Assembly: GCA_030696775.1 (NCBI GenBank)
Contig: JAUYRN010000012.1
Coordinates: 209,796 to 273,795 of the forward strand
DNA from: Sulfuricurvum sp.
GTDB lineage: Bacteria > Campylobacterota > Campylobacteria > Campylobacterales > Sulfurimonadaceae
Reading direction: 5' to 3'
DNA: 64,000 nucleotides
Shown: one piece after another, positions 35,704 through 45,729 of the stretch
Layout of the letters: each line of letters begins with the position of its first letter
How positions within the stretch are numbered: position 1 is the stretch's first letter
Program-made: the position numbers and the translations under genes
Notes under the pieces: model-generated
Database searches by the model: none
What the model was told of the DNA's origin: nothing
Seen by the model: only the letters and a program-made list of their open reading frames with translations

Positions 35704-38544
35704 CTACGCTTTTTCAATACGCGCAAGCGTACATTTGGTTTCAGGGCAAGATGTGACAATGTCATACCCGTAACTTGTAATCTGATTCGAGTTTTCACCC
35801 AGTGCATACGGTGCAGTCCCCTTCGGATATTTATCTATGAGGCTTTTACCGCTCCATAGTCCCGAAAAGTTCTGCGGTAAAAAGATATCAGTTTCAGCTA
35901 CCGAATAACTGTAGCGAGCCTTCACTTTTATCTTACCTTCACCTGTCCCGTATATCCAGATCATATCACCGTCATCAATCCCCATTTTTTTAGCGAGTAT
36001 TGGATGGATCTGTGCGTACATCTCCCCTGACAATTCGGCCAAATATTTAGAGGCCCGAGTCTCAGTTCCCGTACCCATATGTTCGACAATACGTCCTGTA
36101 ACAACATTCACTGGGAAATCTGCAACCCAATTTTGCTTTTTCTGTTCACTCGCATAGCGAATATTCGCTCTATAGTGATCTTTTTTATCTTCAAACGTCG
36201 GATACTTGGCCACCAAATCCTGACGGAAACTGTGAAGCGGTTCACGGTGTTTTGGAAGTTGGTCAACCCAATCCCATGCACGCGCTCTCGCTTTTCCATT
36301 TCCATATGGGCAGAGTCCTGCTTCCAACGCTTTATTGACCAGAATATACGTATTATCGTTTTTCCAGTTTTTCCCTTTGACTTTCTCTTTTTCTTCAGCC
36401 GTTAGAGTGATACCGAATGATTCAATATTGTCTGCGGTAATCTCAAGATGCCCGCCTTTAAATTGTGAACCGACGAGCTCCTTGAGCGCAAGCAACGTTT
36501 GCCCATTTTTCTCAGCGATGACAACCGGTTTACCATCAGGTCCTTTGTCTGTCCATCCAGCACGGAATCCCATACCACCTTCCATAACCGATACATCGGT
36601 TCGGTACATGATCGGAGTCCCAGGATGTTTATCACTCCAACAAGGCCACGGCAATCCGTAATATTCGCCCTCAACTACACCGCTACCTTTTAGGGTAATC
36701 GGATCAAATAGCGCCCAATTCTCTTGTTGACGCTTCATGCGTTCTGGAGTTACCCCTTGCAGACCAATCGTTTTAACCGCACGGTTAAACTCTCTCGTTG
36801 CATCTTCAGGCCACTCATAACTCGATTTGCCATTTTTCAATGAACGGGTGAACTCTTCAAGAAAGCCCATACGTTTAGCAAATTCAAATAAAATCTCATG
36901 GTCTTCTTTTGCTTCATACAGAGGCTTTACAACCTGTGAACGCCATTGATAACTGCGATTTGTCGCGGCTACTGAGCCTGAGCTTTCAACTTGACTGGCT
37001 GCCGGAAGCAAGAACATATTATCGGTACGATCGGTAATTACTGCCGCATCATTGACATACGGATCGATAAAGACGACCAAATCGAGTTTATCCAGAGCTT
37101 CTTTCGTTTTATGGGTCATTGTAATAGTCGAAATACCATTCCCGATACAAATCAGCGCTTTAAGCGGAGATCCCGCATTGTTTACGGCATTCTCGTCATC
37201 AATAACACCCCAAGGCCATGTGGAAAGTGAAAACCCTTTTTTCTCCATCATATCTTTGGTTTTAAAACGTCCTTTCAGCCATTCATAGTCTACTTGCCAT
37301 TGTCCGGCATAGTATTTCCATGATCCCTCATTTAAAGGATAATATCCTGGAAGACTGTCGGCTAAGTTAGCCATATCGCTTGCCCCTTGGACGTTGTCAT
37401 GTCCGCGAAGAATGTTACATCCGCCACCAACTTTTCCAATGTTTCCTAGAAACATCTGCATAATCGGACCTAAACGGGTATTACTGGTTCCGATCGTATG
37501 CTGCGTCCATCCCTGATTCCAGATTAGACAGCCTGGAGAGTTCTCAGTAAAGAGTTTTACCACTTCAAGAAACTTTTCTGCTGTACATCCACATACATTT
37601 GCAACGACTTCCGGCGTATACTGTTCTGCTTCTTCTACAATCGATTCCCAGTCAAATACACGCTCATCCAAATACTGTTTATCATGTAGATCATTTTTAA
37701 CGATATAACGAATCATTCCGTACAAGAATACGATATCGGTTCCAGTTCGGATACGTGCAAATAAATCTGCATGCGCAGACGTTTTGGTATATCGAGGATC
37801 AATCGAAATAATTTTCGCACCGTTCTCTTTCCCTTTTAGAATGTGTTGCATCCCAACGGGGTGATTGACAGCAGGATTTGCTCCCATAATCAAAATAACT
37901 TTCGAATTCTGCATATCTCCCAAATGGTTTGTCATACCGCCAAACCCAAGTGTATTCGCCACACCGGCGACTGTAGGGCTATGTCAGATACGAGCCTGAT
38001 GGTCAATATTATTCGTTCCCATAAACGCAGAAAATTTGCGGATATAGTACGATTGTTCATTCGAAACTTTTGCTGACCCAAGCAGCATAATACTGTCAGG
38101 TCCATATTTTTTTTGAAGCGCTAGTATTTGGCTGCTGACAGAATCAAGGGCCTCATTCCATCCGATACGTTCCCATACACCATTTTTTTTGACCGTTGGG
38201 TAGCGTAAACGATTGGTTGAACGCACTTTGTCGATCAAGTCGGCACCTTTACAGCAATGACCTCCGAGACTTACGGGATGCTCTTGAGCAACCTCTTGTC
38301 TCACCCACACGCCATCTTTTACTTCCGCAATAATTCCGCATCCGACCGAGCAGTGAGTACAAATCGTTTTCACTTTTTTCGAACCAGGATAGGCTTCTTT
38401 TAGCTGTTTTGGCGTTGCTTTTACTATTGGTTCACTTGCTGAGCAAACAGCAACCGCACCGACCGAAGTCAGAGCGCCCATTTTTAAAAATGCGCGGCGC
38501 CCAATCTTCGAATTCAACAATTCCGTTGAGTTTCTTGGACTCAT
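35704..38544 (-). CDS. fdhA: Formate dehydrogenase catalytic subunit, selenoprotein
   Basis: 946 residues when the in-frame TGA at 37984-37986 is read as selenocysteine (residue 187). The context Q-A-R-I-Sec-H-S-P-T-V is the molybdenum-ligand motif of formate dehydrogenases, and a SECIS hairpin follows. An N-terminal Tat signal (IGRRAFLKMGALTSVGAVAV) sends it to the periplasm. The 4Fe-4S motif is CTHCSVGCGI...GHCCKGA. Molybdopterin-binding blocks include GANPAVNHPVGMQH and the C-terminal NVVTGRIVEHMGTG. It oxidises formate to CO2. Automatic annotation would split it into two frames (35704-37962 and 37984-38544). Production requires selA, selB, selD and tRNA-Sec, all in this element. Confidence 0.96.
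37956..37986 (-). promoter_or_regulatory. Bacterial SECIS element after the selenocysteine UGA of fdhA
   Basis: UGA is followed by 18 bases and then the apical loop GGUGU closed by the 5-bp stem UCGCC/GGCGA. The UGA-to-loop distance of 18 and the loop starting GGU are the same as in E. coli fdhF, so SelB should recognise it. Confidence 0.9.
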
Positions 38545-38564
38545 TCGTTCTCCTTTGTTTAAAT

Positions 38565-38780
38565 TTAGAGGGCAGATTTATAAAATTTGTCCCAATATTC
38601 CGTTTTTGAGTAGAGTGTTTCATCTTTGCGCGAATTCCCTACAGCTACACCATCACCTTCGGTGTGTTCACCCCGATCGCGAGTGGGATGCGTAGCAGTG
38701 ATCACGCCTAAGCTCCCCGCCGCAACAACCCCTCCGATTCCTAACCGTTTGAGAAAATCTCTTCGTCCGTTAGTGTCCAT
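38565..38780 (-). CDS. Small Tat-signal protein of the formate dehydrogenase locus
   Basis: 71 residues: a Tat signal (GRRDFLKRLGIGGVVAAGSLGV), then a short polar tail with KTEYWDKFYKSAL. The same kind of small twin-arginine protein lies between the TorD-like chaperone and fdhA in Campylobacter-type loci. It may be a small subunit or assist export of FdhA. It lies 20 bases before fdhA and 14 after the chaperone gene. Confidence 0.8.
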   Translation of the reverse strand: MDTNGRRDFLKRLGIGGVVAAGSLGVITATHPTRDRGEHTEGDGVAVGNSRKDETLYSKTEYWDKFYKSAL

Positions 38781-38794
38781 TGTTACCTCCTTTC

Positions 38795-39376
38795 TTAAGA
38801 TAAATAAAATTCAAAATATGATTTTTCAAATGCAATAAAGAGCGCTAAAAACGAAGCACAATCTTTGTAAAAATCTGCTCTTCCGCTGTTAAACTGCGCA
38901 TCGATAAATCCTTTGATATAGGGTTCAACAACCTCATAAAAAAGTTTCTTTTGCAACTCAGTATGTCCATCGTGGAGCAAACGAGCCGAGAGTCCGAATA
39001 ATATTCCCGCCTCATCTTCCCCGACACTCACAAAATCAGCTTTAATGTATCCTGCTTCGCACATAATCTCTTTAGTGTTTATCGTAGGCATTCCCAGTTC
39101 ACGTTCATCATGATAATAGGACATGGATGAGTTAATAAAATCTCCAAACGGCAGATTAAACAAAACATGCGCTTCACGTGCGACCTCGTCTTTATTCTCT
39201 CGTAATGCATGTAGCATCCGATTAGTGTATTCTTCGATTCCCTCCGCAAACGGCGATTCATTTACGACACTTAAAACCGTAAGAATCAGTTCGTAGTCAT
39301 TCTCTACCCCTTCGTTTCGGTATAACGAACCTAATACGGTATAGATTGCAGCTCTTGCTTCTACAAGCGATTCCAT
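38795..39376 (-). CDS. TorD-family chaperone for FdhA
   Basis: 193 residues, all-helical. The TorD/DmsD fold shows in YTVLGSLYRNEGV at the start, LPFGDFINSSMSYYHDE in the middle (family E-P-x-D-H-like site altered), and ARLLHDG. Such chaperones bind the Tat signal of molybdoenzymes until the cofactor is inserted. It is immediately adjacent to the ferredoxin gene upstream (no gap) and to the Tat gene downstream. Confidence 0.82.
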   Translation of the reverse strand: MESLVEARAAIYTVLGSLYRNEGVENDYELILTVLSVVNESPFAEGIEEYTNRMLHALRENKDEVAREAHVLFNLPFGDFINSSMSYYHDERELGMPTINTKEIMCEAGYIKADFVSVGEDEAGILFGLSARLLHDGHTELQKKLFYEVVEPYIKGFIDAQFNSGRADFYKDCASFLALFIAFEKSYFEFYLS

Positions 39377-40882
39377 TTAGTATCCCTCCTTAGAAGTGAC
39401 TTTATCAAAGTGCTCTTTGAGCATCAATTTTGGTTTGCAGTCTGCACAACAATAAAGAGTACGTGTTTTGACATCATCCCACATCAACGAAGCAAACATA
39501 CCGGCGACTTTGGCTATAGCCTTTTTTGTTGCAAACGGCTTACCGCATTCGACACAGCAATACACTTCATCTTTTGCAACTGCCGAAAATGTGACATAGG
39601 TCTCCTCTTCTCGAAAACGTCCAGGAGTCAGTGTGATAGAGTGCTCAGGACATACTTTCTCACAATGACCGCATCCGGTGCATAAAGCAGGATTAAGTGT
39701 GAGTGCTTTGTTCTCCGGTTGAGCCTGAAACGCACCGCTTTTACAAACATAGGCACACCCCATACACAAAGTACATTTATCATCAACATGCAAATCACTA
39801 AAAAGTGAGTTTTGCAAGGTGTACGTGTTGTTGCTGTATGCTTTTAAGGACCCAAGCCCTTCACTCACGGCCATACGAAGGGGTAAATTATCCAATCGTC
39901 GAGCAATTGGTGTAAAACATTTACTATGTCGTGATTCTGAAACGATGTCTCCGATTGCATTCGCACCGAAGCGTTCAAAAATACGGTTCACGTTGCAGAT
40001 TGCTACTTGAGTAGATACCGGTAATGTTGTCATATCAGGGAAGTAAACTTCTCCTCCTGATTTGAGAACCAATAATGAAAGATAAAGTTCATTAAAAAGA
40101 GAATAATTCGGAACGCTGAGTATTACCATTTCATGATAAAGAGGTGAGGTCAGTTTCATCAAATCTGCATCGGTTGCGATGAGAACACCATAGCCTTCTG
40201 CGTTTTCCAATGCTGAAATCAAGCCTGAAACACTGAGACGAGAATTTTGGATTGCACCGGATGGGCACACAGAAACACAAGCACCGCACTCTGTACAGTC
40301 ACTCATGCGCAAATGGATTGTTTTTGCTGTTATATCTTCTACAAGTGCGAAATATTCACAACTGTCCAGACATGCACGGCAAGCAGGTGAATCTTTTGAT
40401 GCATAATCGCATTGACCTTCATTAAAGAGGAGAGTTTTTACAAAGGTATCTTTTGTGGTTCTTGCGCTTAATTGTGGAGCGATACGAGATAAATTTCCGT
40501 GAACCTCAATCGCATCGTATTTCAACCATGTATTGTTGTTGCCGCAATAAACAAGCGATGATGCAGGATATTTAATAATCTCATTATCATGGCGCACGTG
40601 GACATGATAATCTCCTGCACGTCCTTCGATACGAACTACTTTAGCGGTATCAACAACTTTTACATTGAACGCTTCTCCTAAAGAACCGATTAAACTATAC
40701 GTACCGTCATTCAAAACGACAATATCATGTTTACTTTTCAAAGGATAAGAAAAATCTAAAGCATTATCAAATAAAGCATCATCCATCGATTGTTGTATAC
40801 GGATCAATTTTTCTTTATTGGTATCGGGAGAGTTTTCGAGCAAATACATACAAGCGTATGTCATAGCACTATAATCGGTCAT
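39377..40882 (-). CDS. Multi-cluster ferredoxin-like protein, first gene of the fdh operon
   Basis: 501 residues. Three 4Fe-4S cysteine groups are visible: DCTECGACVSVCPSGAI (about 202-218), KCTLCMGCAYVCKSGAF (about 366-382), and LCTGCGHCEKVCPEHS (about 395-410). There is also an earlier cysteine set (CDYASKDSPACRACLDSC) and a C-terminal zinc-ribbon-like pair (CCVECGKPF...YCCADCKPK). A large soluble electron carrier of this kind begins epsilonproteobacterial fdh operons; it could link formate oxidation to another redox partner or help in assembly. Cytoplasmic, as no signal is seen. Confidence 0.8.
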   Translation of the reverse strand: MTDYSAMTYACMYLLENSPDTNKEKLIRIQQSMDDALFDNALDFSYPLKSKHDIVVLNDGTYSLIGSLGEAFNVKVVDTAKVVRIEGRAGDYHVHVRHDNEIIKYPASSLVYCGNNNTWLKYDAIEVHGNLSRIAPQLSARTTKDTFVKTLLFNEGQCDYASKDSPACRACLDSCEYFALVEDITAKTIHLRMSDCTECGACVSVCPSGAIQNSRLSVSGLISALENAEGYGVLIATDADLMKLTSPLYHEMVILSVPNYSLFNELYLSLLVLKSGGEVYFPDMTTLPVSTQVAICNVNRIFERFGANAIGDIVSESRHSKCFTPIARRLDNLPLRMAVSEGLGSLKAYSNNTYTLQNSLFSDLHVDDKCTLCMGCAYVCKSGAFQAQPENKALTLNPALCTGCGHCEKVCPEHSITLTPGRFREEETYVTFSAVAKDEVYCCVECGKPFATKKAIAKVAGMFASLMWDDVKTRTLYCCADCKPKLMLKEHFDKVTSKEGY

Positions 40883-40957
40883 AAAAATCCTTTGTCGTCT
40901 ATTACGATTAGATTTTTGCCAATGTGTAGTGATACAGCCTGTATCTTTTGGGGCAAT

Positions 40958-40978
40958 AAGTAAACTTTTTTTTTACGT
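40958..40978. promoter_or_regulatory. Palindromic operator candidate, fdh operon promoter
   Basis: AAGTAAACT-TTT-TTTTTACGT, 76 bases upstream of the first gene of the fdh operon. The half-sites match the AAGTAAAA type at 55674-55704 and 54500-54520. Confidence 0.4.
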
Positions 40979-41066
40979 TTTGTAATTATTCTTTATTAAC
41001 GCTTAAAATAATATTAAAATTACTTATTTTAGAATAAGGTCAAATCAAGTGAAACATAAGTTAATT

Positions 41067-41087
41067 AGGTTAAAATATTTTTAACCT
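41067..41087. promoter_or_regulatory. Perfect 9-3-9 palindrome between the fdh operon and tRNA-Sec
   Basis: AGGTTAAAA-TAT-TTTTAACCT, identical in both arms to the one at 41254-41274. It lies 40 bases beyond the tRNA-Sec 3' end and 185 bases upstream of the fdh operon, so an operator, or less likely a weak tRNA terminator. Confidence 0.5.
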
Positions 41088-41127
41088 TTTATGATTTTAT
41101 GGAGTAAGTTGTAGAGAAAAGAGGATT

Positions 41128-41226
41128 TGGCGAGAAGGTGAAGGAATTGAACCTTCCTTCGAACAGCCACCTGCCCGAACAATGGGTTTGAAGTCCATGG
41201 TGCCCACCAGGGTCACATACCTCCCA
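41128..41226 (-). tRNA. selC: tRNA-Sec (anticodon UCA)
   Basis: About 99 nt with encoded CCA at 41128-41130 and G as discriminator. Anticodon loop CTTCAAA as in known tRNA-Sec; D arm GTGACCC-TGGT-GGGCAC; a long variable arm of nine pairs with GTGG loop; T arm GAAGG-TTCAATT-CCTTC. The acceptor strand joins the T stem directly, as in the 8+5 tRNA-Sec form, and a 2-nt AT linker precedes the D arm. Odd: the outermost acceptor pair is T-C and the lower anticodon stem has an A-C mismatch, so the 5' end could be off by a few bases. A -10 box TAGAAT lies at 41239-41244. Confidence 0.9.
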
Positions 41227-41253
41227 TCTCGCAGCACCATTCTAACCAAACAA

Positions 41254-41274
41254 AGGTTAAAATTTTTTTAACCT
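41254..41274. promoter_or_regulatory. Perfect 9-3-9 palindrome between tRNA-Sec and selA
   Basis: AGGTTAAAA-TTT-TTTTAACCT. It ends 16 bases before the selA ATG and lies just upstream of the -10 box of tRNA-Sec on the other strand, so a protein bound here could control both divergent units. Confidence 0.55.
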
Positions 41275-41290
41275 ATATCGGAGCACTACG

Positions 41291-42643
41291 ATGAAGACTA
41301 AAAACAGACCTTCCATCCCTCAGTTGGGAAGATTTTTGGATAGAGTTGAATTTGTTGAACTTAATCGACAAACATTAACCTTTTTGACACGAGAACTCTT
41401 TGAAGAAATTCGAACTGGTAAAATCAATATTCCCACGGATGAAGATGAATCCGAATTGGTTAAACTTGTCTTATCCAGACTGGATACACTGTGTGCAGAT
41501 TCATTGGTTCCGCTGATCAATGCTACAGGAATCGTTTTACATACAAATCTTGGGCGAAGCCCCATCGAAAAATCAATACTCGATGAAATGCAGGAGAGTA
41601 TCGGTAGCTACTGCAATCTTGAGTTTGATATTGATAGCGGAAAACGCGGGGAACGCTACGGTCATCTAACAAAAAAACTCTCCTTTTTACTGGGATGCGA
41701 AGATGCTATTGTCGTCAACAACAATGCAGCTGCTGTCTTTTTGATCCTTAATACCTTTGCTACGGGAAAAGAGACAATCGTCTCGCGAGGCGAATTAGTA
41801 GAAATCGGAGGCTCCTTTAGAATTCCCGATGTTATGAGTGCCAGCGGTACGGTATTAAAAGAAATAGGAACAACGAACAAAACAAAAGCATCAGACTATA
41901 CGGCAGCGATCACCCCTCAAACCGCTATCATGATGAAAGTACACCGATCCAATTTTTCCGTTGTCGGCTTTACTCATGAAGTGGAATTTGAGGAGCTGAT
42001 ACCGCTAGCTCAGTCAAACAATCTTATCGATTATTATGATGCCGGAAGTTTGAATCTTTTCGACGCTCCTTATCTGGGCAATGAGACATGTGCAAAATCA
42101 CTTTTTGAGCACTCACCTTCTTTGGTCAGTTTTAGCGGAGATAAACTCCTCGGTTCCGTTCAAGCGGGAATAATCGCAGGTAAAAAAGAGTTTATTGATA
42201 AAATCAAAAAAAATCAACTCTTACGTATGCTTCGAGTGGATAAACTCACTATGGCTGTATTGGAAAAAACTTTGACCCGCTACATTCAAAAAGGGCCTCA
42301 AGCGATTAAAACCCATAAGCTGCTGAGTAAAACAATCATCGATATGCAAGTACAAGCGGATACTATCCTTTCACATATGGACCATTCGCAGAAACTTTCA
42401 ATCGGCAAGACTTCAACGTATGCCGGCGGCGGATCACTTCCCCAACACCTCCTGGAAAGTCTAGCCTTGATTATCCAAGATCACCCTAAAAATGCAGAAC
42501 GTCTAATCAAAGCACTTCGTGCTAATGGGCTCATCGCAAGAATCGAGAAAGATCGGGTTATTCTTGACTTACGCAGTATCGATGATGATGAGCTAACACA
42601 TGTCACCGCAATTTTAAATACCGTTTTGGAGGAGCGTCCATGA
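41291..42643 (+). CDS. selA: L-seryl-tRNA(Sec) selenium transferase SelA
   Basis: 450 residues. Converts seryl-tRNA(Sec) to selenocysteyl-tRNA(Sec) with selenophosphate, in a large ring complex using PLP. The N-terminal domain begins IPQLGRFLDRVEF; core blocks are INATGIVLHTNLGRSP, CEDAIVVNNNAAAVFLIL and the PLP-lysine motif SFSGDKLLGSVQAGII. GGAG precedes the ATG by 7 bases. It overlaps selB by 4 bases. Confidence 0.97.
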   Translation: MKTKNRPSIPQLGRFLDRVEFVELNRQTLTFLTRELFEEIRTGKINIPTDEDESELVKLVLSRLDTLCADSLVPLINATGIVLHTNLGRSPIEKSILDEMQESIGSYCNLEFDIDSGKRGERYGHLTKKLSFLLGCEDAIVVNNNAAAVFLILNTFATGKETIVSRGELVEIGGSFRIPDVMSASGTVLKEIGTTNKTKASDYTAAITPQTAIMMKVHRSNFSVVGFTHEVEFEELIPLAQSNNLIDYYDAGSLNLFDAPYLGNETCAKSLFEHSPSLVSFSGDKLLGSVQAGIIAGKKEFIDKIKKNQLLRMLRVDKLTMAVLEKTLTRYIQKGPQAIKTHKLLSKTIIDMQVQADTILSHMDHSQKLSIGKTSTYAGGGSLPQHLLESLALIIQDHPKNAERLIKALRANGLIARIEKDRVILDLRSIDDDELTHVTAILNTVLEERP

Positions 42644-44472
42644 AAACCACGATTGTCGGTCTCGCCGGACATGTCGATCACGGAAAAACATCACTTATAC
42701 GTGCGCTCAACGGATTTGACGGAGATCAAACCAGAGAAGAAAAACGCCGTGGGTTAACGATGGATCTAAGTTTTACGTTGATGGATCATGAAGAAAAACG
42801 AATATTTTTAGTCGATGTTCCCGGACATGAAAAATTTGTAAAACATTATTTGGCAGGAGTTTTTGGTTTTGACGTTCTTCTTTTGATTGTTGCGGCAAAT
42901 GAAGGGATTTGTAAACAAAGTATCGAGCACCTCGAACTCGCGCATCTTGCTGGAGTCAAAAATGTTATTTTGGTTCTTACTAAATGTGATTTGGTAGAAC
43001 CTCATGAAGCTTCAGTGGTTGAAAAAGACATTATTGGCCTTCTCGAGAGAATCGGTTTGGAGAGTCTGTTTTCTGCTCATGTCGGACGACATGATCCATC
43101 ATCTTATGAAAGATTAAAACATAAACTCTTCTCATCTGATTTGCCTCAACGTCCTGAAGAGCCTTATTTTCGCTACTACATCGATCGGAGTTTTTCTAAA
43201 GACGGGTATGGAACCGTTGTCACTGGAACTGTTTTAGGCGGATCATTAAAAACAAAAGACAAAATCTACATTCCACAACTGAAGACTTCAGCCGCTATTA
43301 GAACCATTCACTCTGGATTGCAGCAAGTATCCACCGCTCAATCGAATGAACGCATTGCCCTCAATCTCTCCGGAGTAAAAGCGCATGATCTCAAACGCGG
43401 AGACATTTTGTGTTCCCCCAATTTTTTACGCGGTTTTTTACACGTTGACGTCATGATCACTCCCCTCAAAGGTGTAATACTAAAACATCAGACTGAAGCT
43501 ACACTGTACATAGGTTCAGCACGCCACAATGTTGTCCTTAAAATTGTTTCAGAACATGAGGGATACGCCATTGCCATTTTCGAAAGTACTACCGCGATTT
43601 ATGCTATGTATCGAGAAAAATTTATTCTGCGTGATGCACAAGGTACCATTGGAGGAGGAGAGATTTTAAACCCTATCGCCGATCCTATGAAACGAAAACA
43701 AAAAAATGACTTTCTATTGTTACTGCAGCAAAAACAACTTTCTGAAGCATTTACTATGCTGATGAATATTCATAAAAAAGGGTTTGGTTTGATTGGGGCC
43801 TATCAGCGTTTCGGGATGGATCATTCTGCAGCGCTTGAATTAGCATCTGTTATCCCTGATTCCTATCTTGATCATGATGAAAAAGTTCTCTACCCTTCAA
43901 GCACATTAGAGATGCTAAAAGAGTACATACGAGCGATTTATAAGAAGAACAGACGCGCTCTGCTCTCGAAAAATTCGCTTCATCTACGATTTACATGGGC
44001 TTCAATAAATCTTTGTCAAGAAATACTCATTCAACTGGAATTCAAAAATGAGGTTGTTTTCACTGACGGTTTATACCGAAGTATTGATTGTGATATTGAG
44101 GACATACAGCAATATGTGGAGGACTCACTCTATGCTATTTTAGAGATACAAGGGTGGGAGCCTCAGGCACCGTATGTGATCTATGAAAGTCTCGATCTTG
44201 ACCGTATTCATGGAGACAACTCTATGAAACGGCTATGCAGCGCCGGCAAAGTAATACGCTTAGCTCATAATCTTTTTATCAGCGCACCTCATTTATCTCT
44301 AACCATCTTGTACTTACGCGGAATAATTGCCAAATATGGATTTGTTGATATAGAGCTTGCTAAAGTTCAAACAGGACTAAGCCGAAAGTATTTAATAGCC
44401 TATTTGGAACATCTTGACCGATTTGAAGACATACGCAGTGAGGGTACTCGCCGATCTTTGAAGACAGTATGA
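42640..44472 (+). CDS. selB: Selenocysteine-specific elongation factor SelB
   Basis: 610 residues. N-terminal EF-Tu-like GTPase: G1 GHVDHGKTSL, switch region EEKRRGLTMDLSF, G3 DVPGHEKF, G4 LTKCDL. Domains II-III follow, then a C-terminal set of winged helices (about 370-610) that bind the SECIS hairpin. It brings selenocysteyl-tRNA to the UGA of fdhA. Overlap with selA by 4 bases indicates translational coupling. Confidence 0.97.
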   Translation: MKTTIVGLAGHVDHGKTSLIRALNGFDGDQTREEKRRGLTMDLSFTLMDHEEKRIFLVDVPGHEKFVKHYLAGVFGFDVLLLIVAANEGICKQSIEHLELAHLAGVKNVILVLTKCDLVEPHEASVVEKDIIGLLERIGLESLFSAHVGRHDPSSYERLKHKLFSSDLPQRPEEPYFRYYIDRSFSKDGYGTVVTGTVLGGSLKTKDKIYIPQLKTSAAIRTIHSGLQQVSTAQSNERIALNLSGVKAHDLKRGDILCSPNFLRGFLHVDVMITPLKGVILKHQTEATLYIGSARHNVVLKIVSEHEGYAIAIFESTTAIYAMYREKFILRDAQGTIGGGEILNPIADPMKRKQKNDFLLLLQQKQLSEAFTMLMNIHKKGFGLIGAYQRFGMDHSAALELASVIPDSYLDHDEKVLYPSSTLEMLKEYIRAIYKKNRRALLSKNSLHLRFTWASINLCQEILIQLEFKNEVVFTDGLYRSIDCDIEDIQQYVEDSLYAILEIQGWEPQAPYVIYESLDLDRIHGDNSMKRLCSAGKVIRLAHNLFISAPHLSLTILYLRGIIAKYGFVDIELAKVQTGLSRKYLIAYLEHLDRFEDIRSEGTRRSLKTV

Positions 44473-44568
44473 TTAAAAATATTTATTTTATACGCATGAT
44501 CGCACCTGTTTTAAAACAAATTTATCCATTATAAAGTAAACTATTTCTTTATTTTTATTTATTAAAGT

Positions 44569-45729
44569 ATGATGATGCAAAAAAAAATCAATTCTATCTC
44601 TCTCTTGTTGCTTTTCATTATTCTTATCACAATATTTTTTCTATTTAATTTTGAACATGAAAATAAAAAAGATATTGTATTTGGCTGTAGTGCCGCTCTT
44701 ACAGGTCCATTAAAAGACAACGGAATTGACTACACAAATGGAATATTGTGCGGATTTAAAGCGTTTAACGATGCCGGAGGAGTACAAAAACGCCATGTCA
44801 AACTTAGGGTATTGGATGATCAATATGAGCCCTTCATCACAGGTAAAAATATAGAATCCTTAATGCTTGATACAAAGTTATTCGGTATTTTAGGTGTTGT
44901 TGGAACACCTACGTCCGAAGAAGCATTAAAGATTACGGCCAGAACACAAATCCCATTTTTGATGCCTCTAAGCGGTGCTGAGTTTTTATATAATTACCCC
45001 TATACCCATCTTTATACTCTCCGTCCTAGCTACGCTGATGAAGCGCGTGAAATGGTCAAACATATGCAAAAACAAAATATCCATAAAATTGCCATCTTCT
45101 ATCAAAATGACAGCTATGGACTCGCTTCGTTATACGCACTCCAACAAGCAGTACGGTCAACACCCATTAAAATTGCTGCCGAAGGTGTTTATAATCGCAA
45201 TACTCTTTCTATCCATTATGCGTTTAATGAGATCACTAAAGCCAATCCTGAAGCAGTCATCATCGGTGGAGCATTAAAACCGACCATCGAATTCATCCGT
45301 AAAACAGCACAGTTTAAACCCAAACTTACCTTTTACACTTTCTCATTTGTCGGCTATGAGCCTCTACGTAATGCATTGCTCGCAGAAAATTTAAAACATG
45401 TGCCGATGTACATGACACAAACTGTTCCGCCTCTAAGTAAAAACTTGCCCGAAATCACTCATTTTAAAGATCTTTACAAACACTATTATCCATTGAAAGA
45501 ACCGACATCTATCGCCTTCGAAGGATATCTTGCTTCACTGGTCGTACTCAAAGCACTCACTGCCAATAAAAATCTTTCCCGTACTTCATTTGAAGATTCC
45601 CTTTCCAGACTAGAGTTTCCACTCGTTGATCAACAAATGATTCGATACAGTAACTCACGCCACAATGGACTTCACAATGTCTATCTTTTGCCATTGAACT
45701 CCAAACTTGTTAGAGATATTAATGAGTAA
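44569..45729 (+). CDS. Periplasmic ligand-binding protein of a three-gene sensor system
   Basis: 386 residues. An N-terminal membrane segment (SLLLLFIILITIFFLF) acts as signal or anchor, then the Leu/Ile/Val- or urea-binding fold (FGCSAALTGPLKDNGIDYTNG, GILGVVGTPTSEEAL, IAIFYQNDSYGLASLYAL). No ABC transporter genes accompany it. Instead it overlaps a histidine kinase gene by 8 bases, so it is probably the extracellular sensor for that kinase. The ligand is unknown. Confidence 0.83.
   Translation: MMMQKKINSISLLLLFIILITIFFLFNFEHENKKDIVFGCSAALTGPLKDNGIDYTNGILCGFKAFNDAGGVQKRHVKLRVLDDQYEPFITGKNIESLMLDTKLFGILGVVGTPTSEEALKITARTQIPFLMPLSGAEFLYNYPYTHLYTLRPSYADEAREMVKHMQKQNIHKIAIFYQNDSYGLASLYALQQAVRSTPIKIAAEGVYNRNTLSIHYAFNEITKANPEAVIIGGALKPTIEFIRKTAQFKPKLTFYTFSFVGYEPLRNALLAENLKHVPMYMTQTVPPLSKNLPEITHFKDLYKHYYPLKEPTSIAFEGYLASLVVLKALTANKNLSRTSFEDSLSRLEFPLVDQQMIRYSNSRHNGLHNVYLLPLNSKLVRDINE

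Noticed and set aside
41067..41274. The two AGGTTAAAA palindromes as plain terminators
   Set aside because: Each hairpin has only two or three G-C pairs per arm and no T-run after it in the direction needed for selA; one lies upstream of both divergent genes. A terminator role cannot be excluded for the copy at 41067.
44569..45729. Component of an amino-acid or urea ABC transporter
   Set aside because: No permease or ATPase genes are near, and the gene overlaps a histidine kinase gene; a sensor role fits better.
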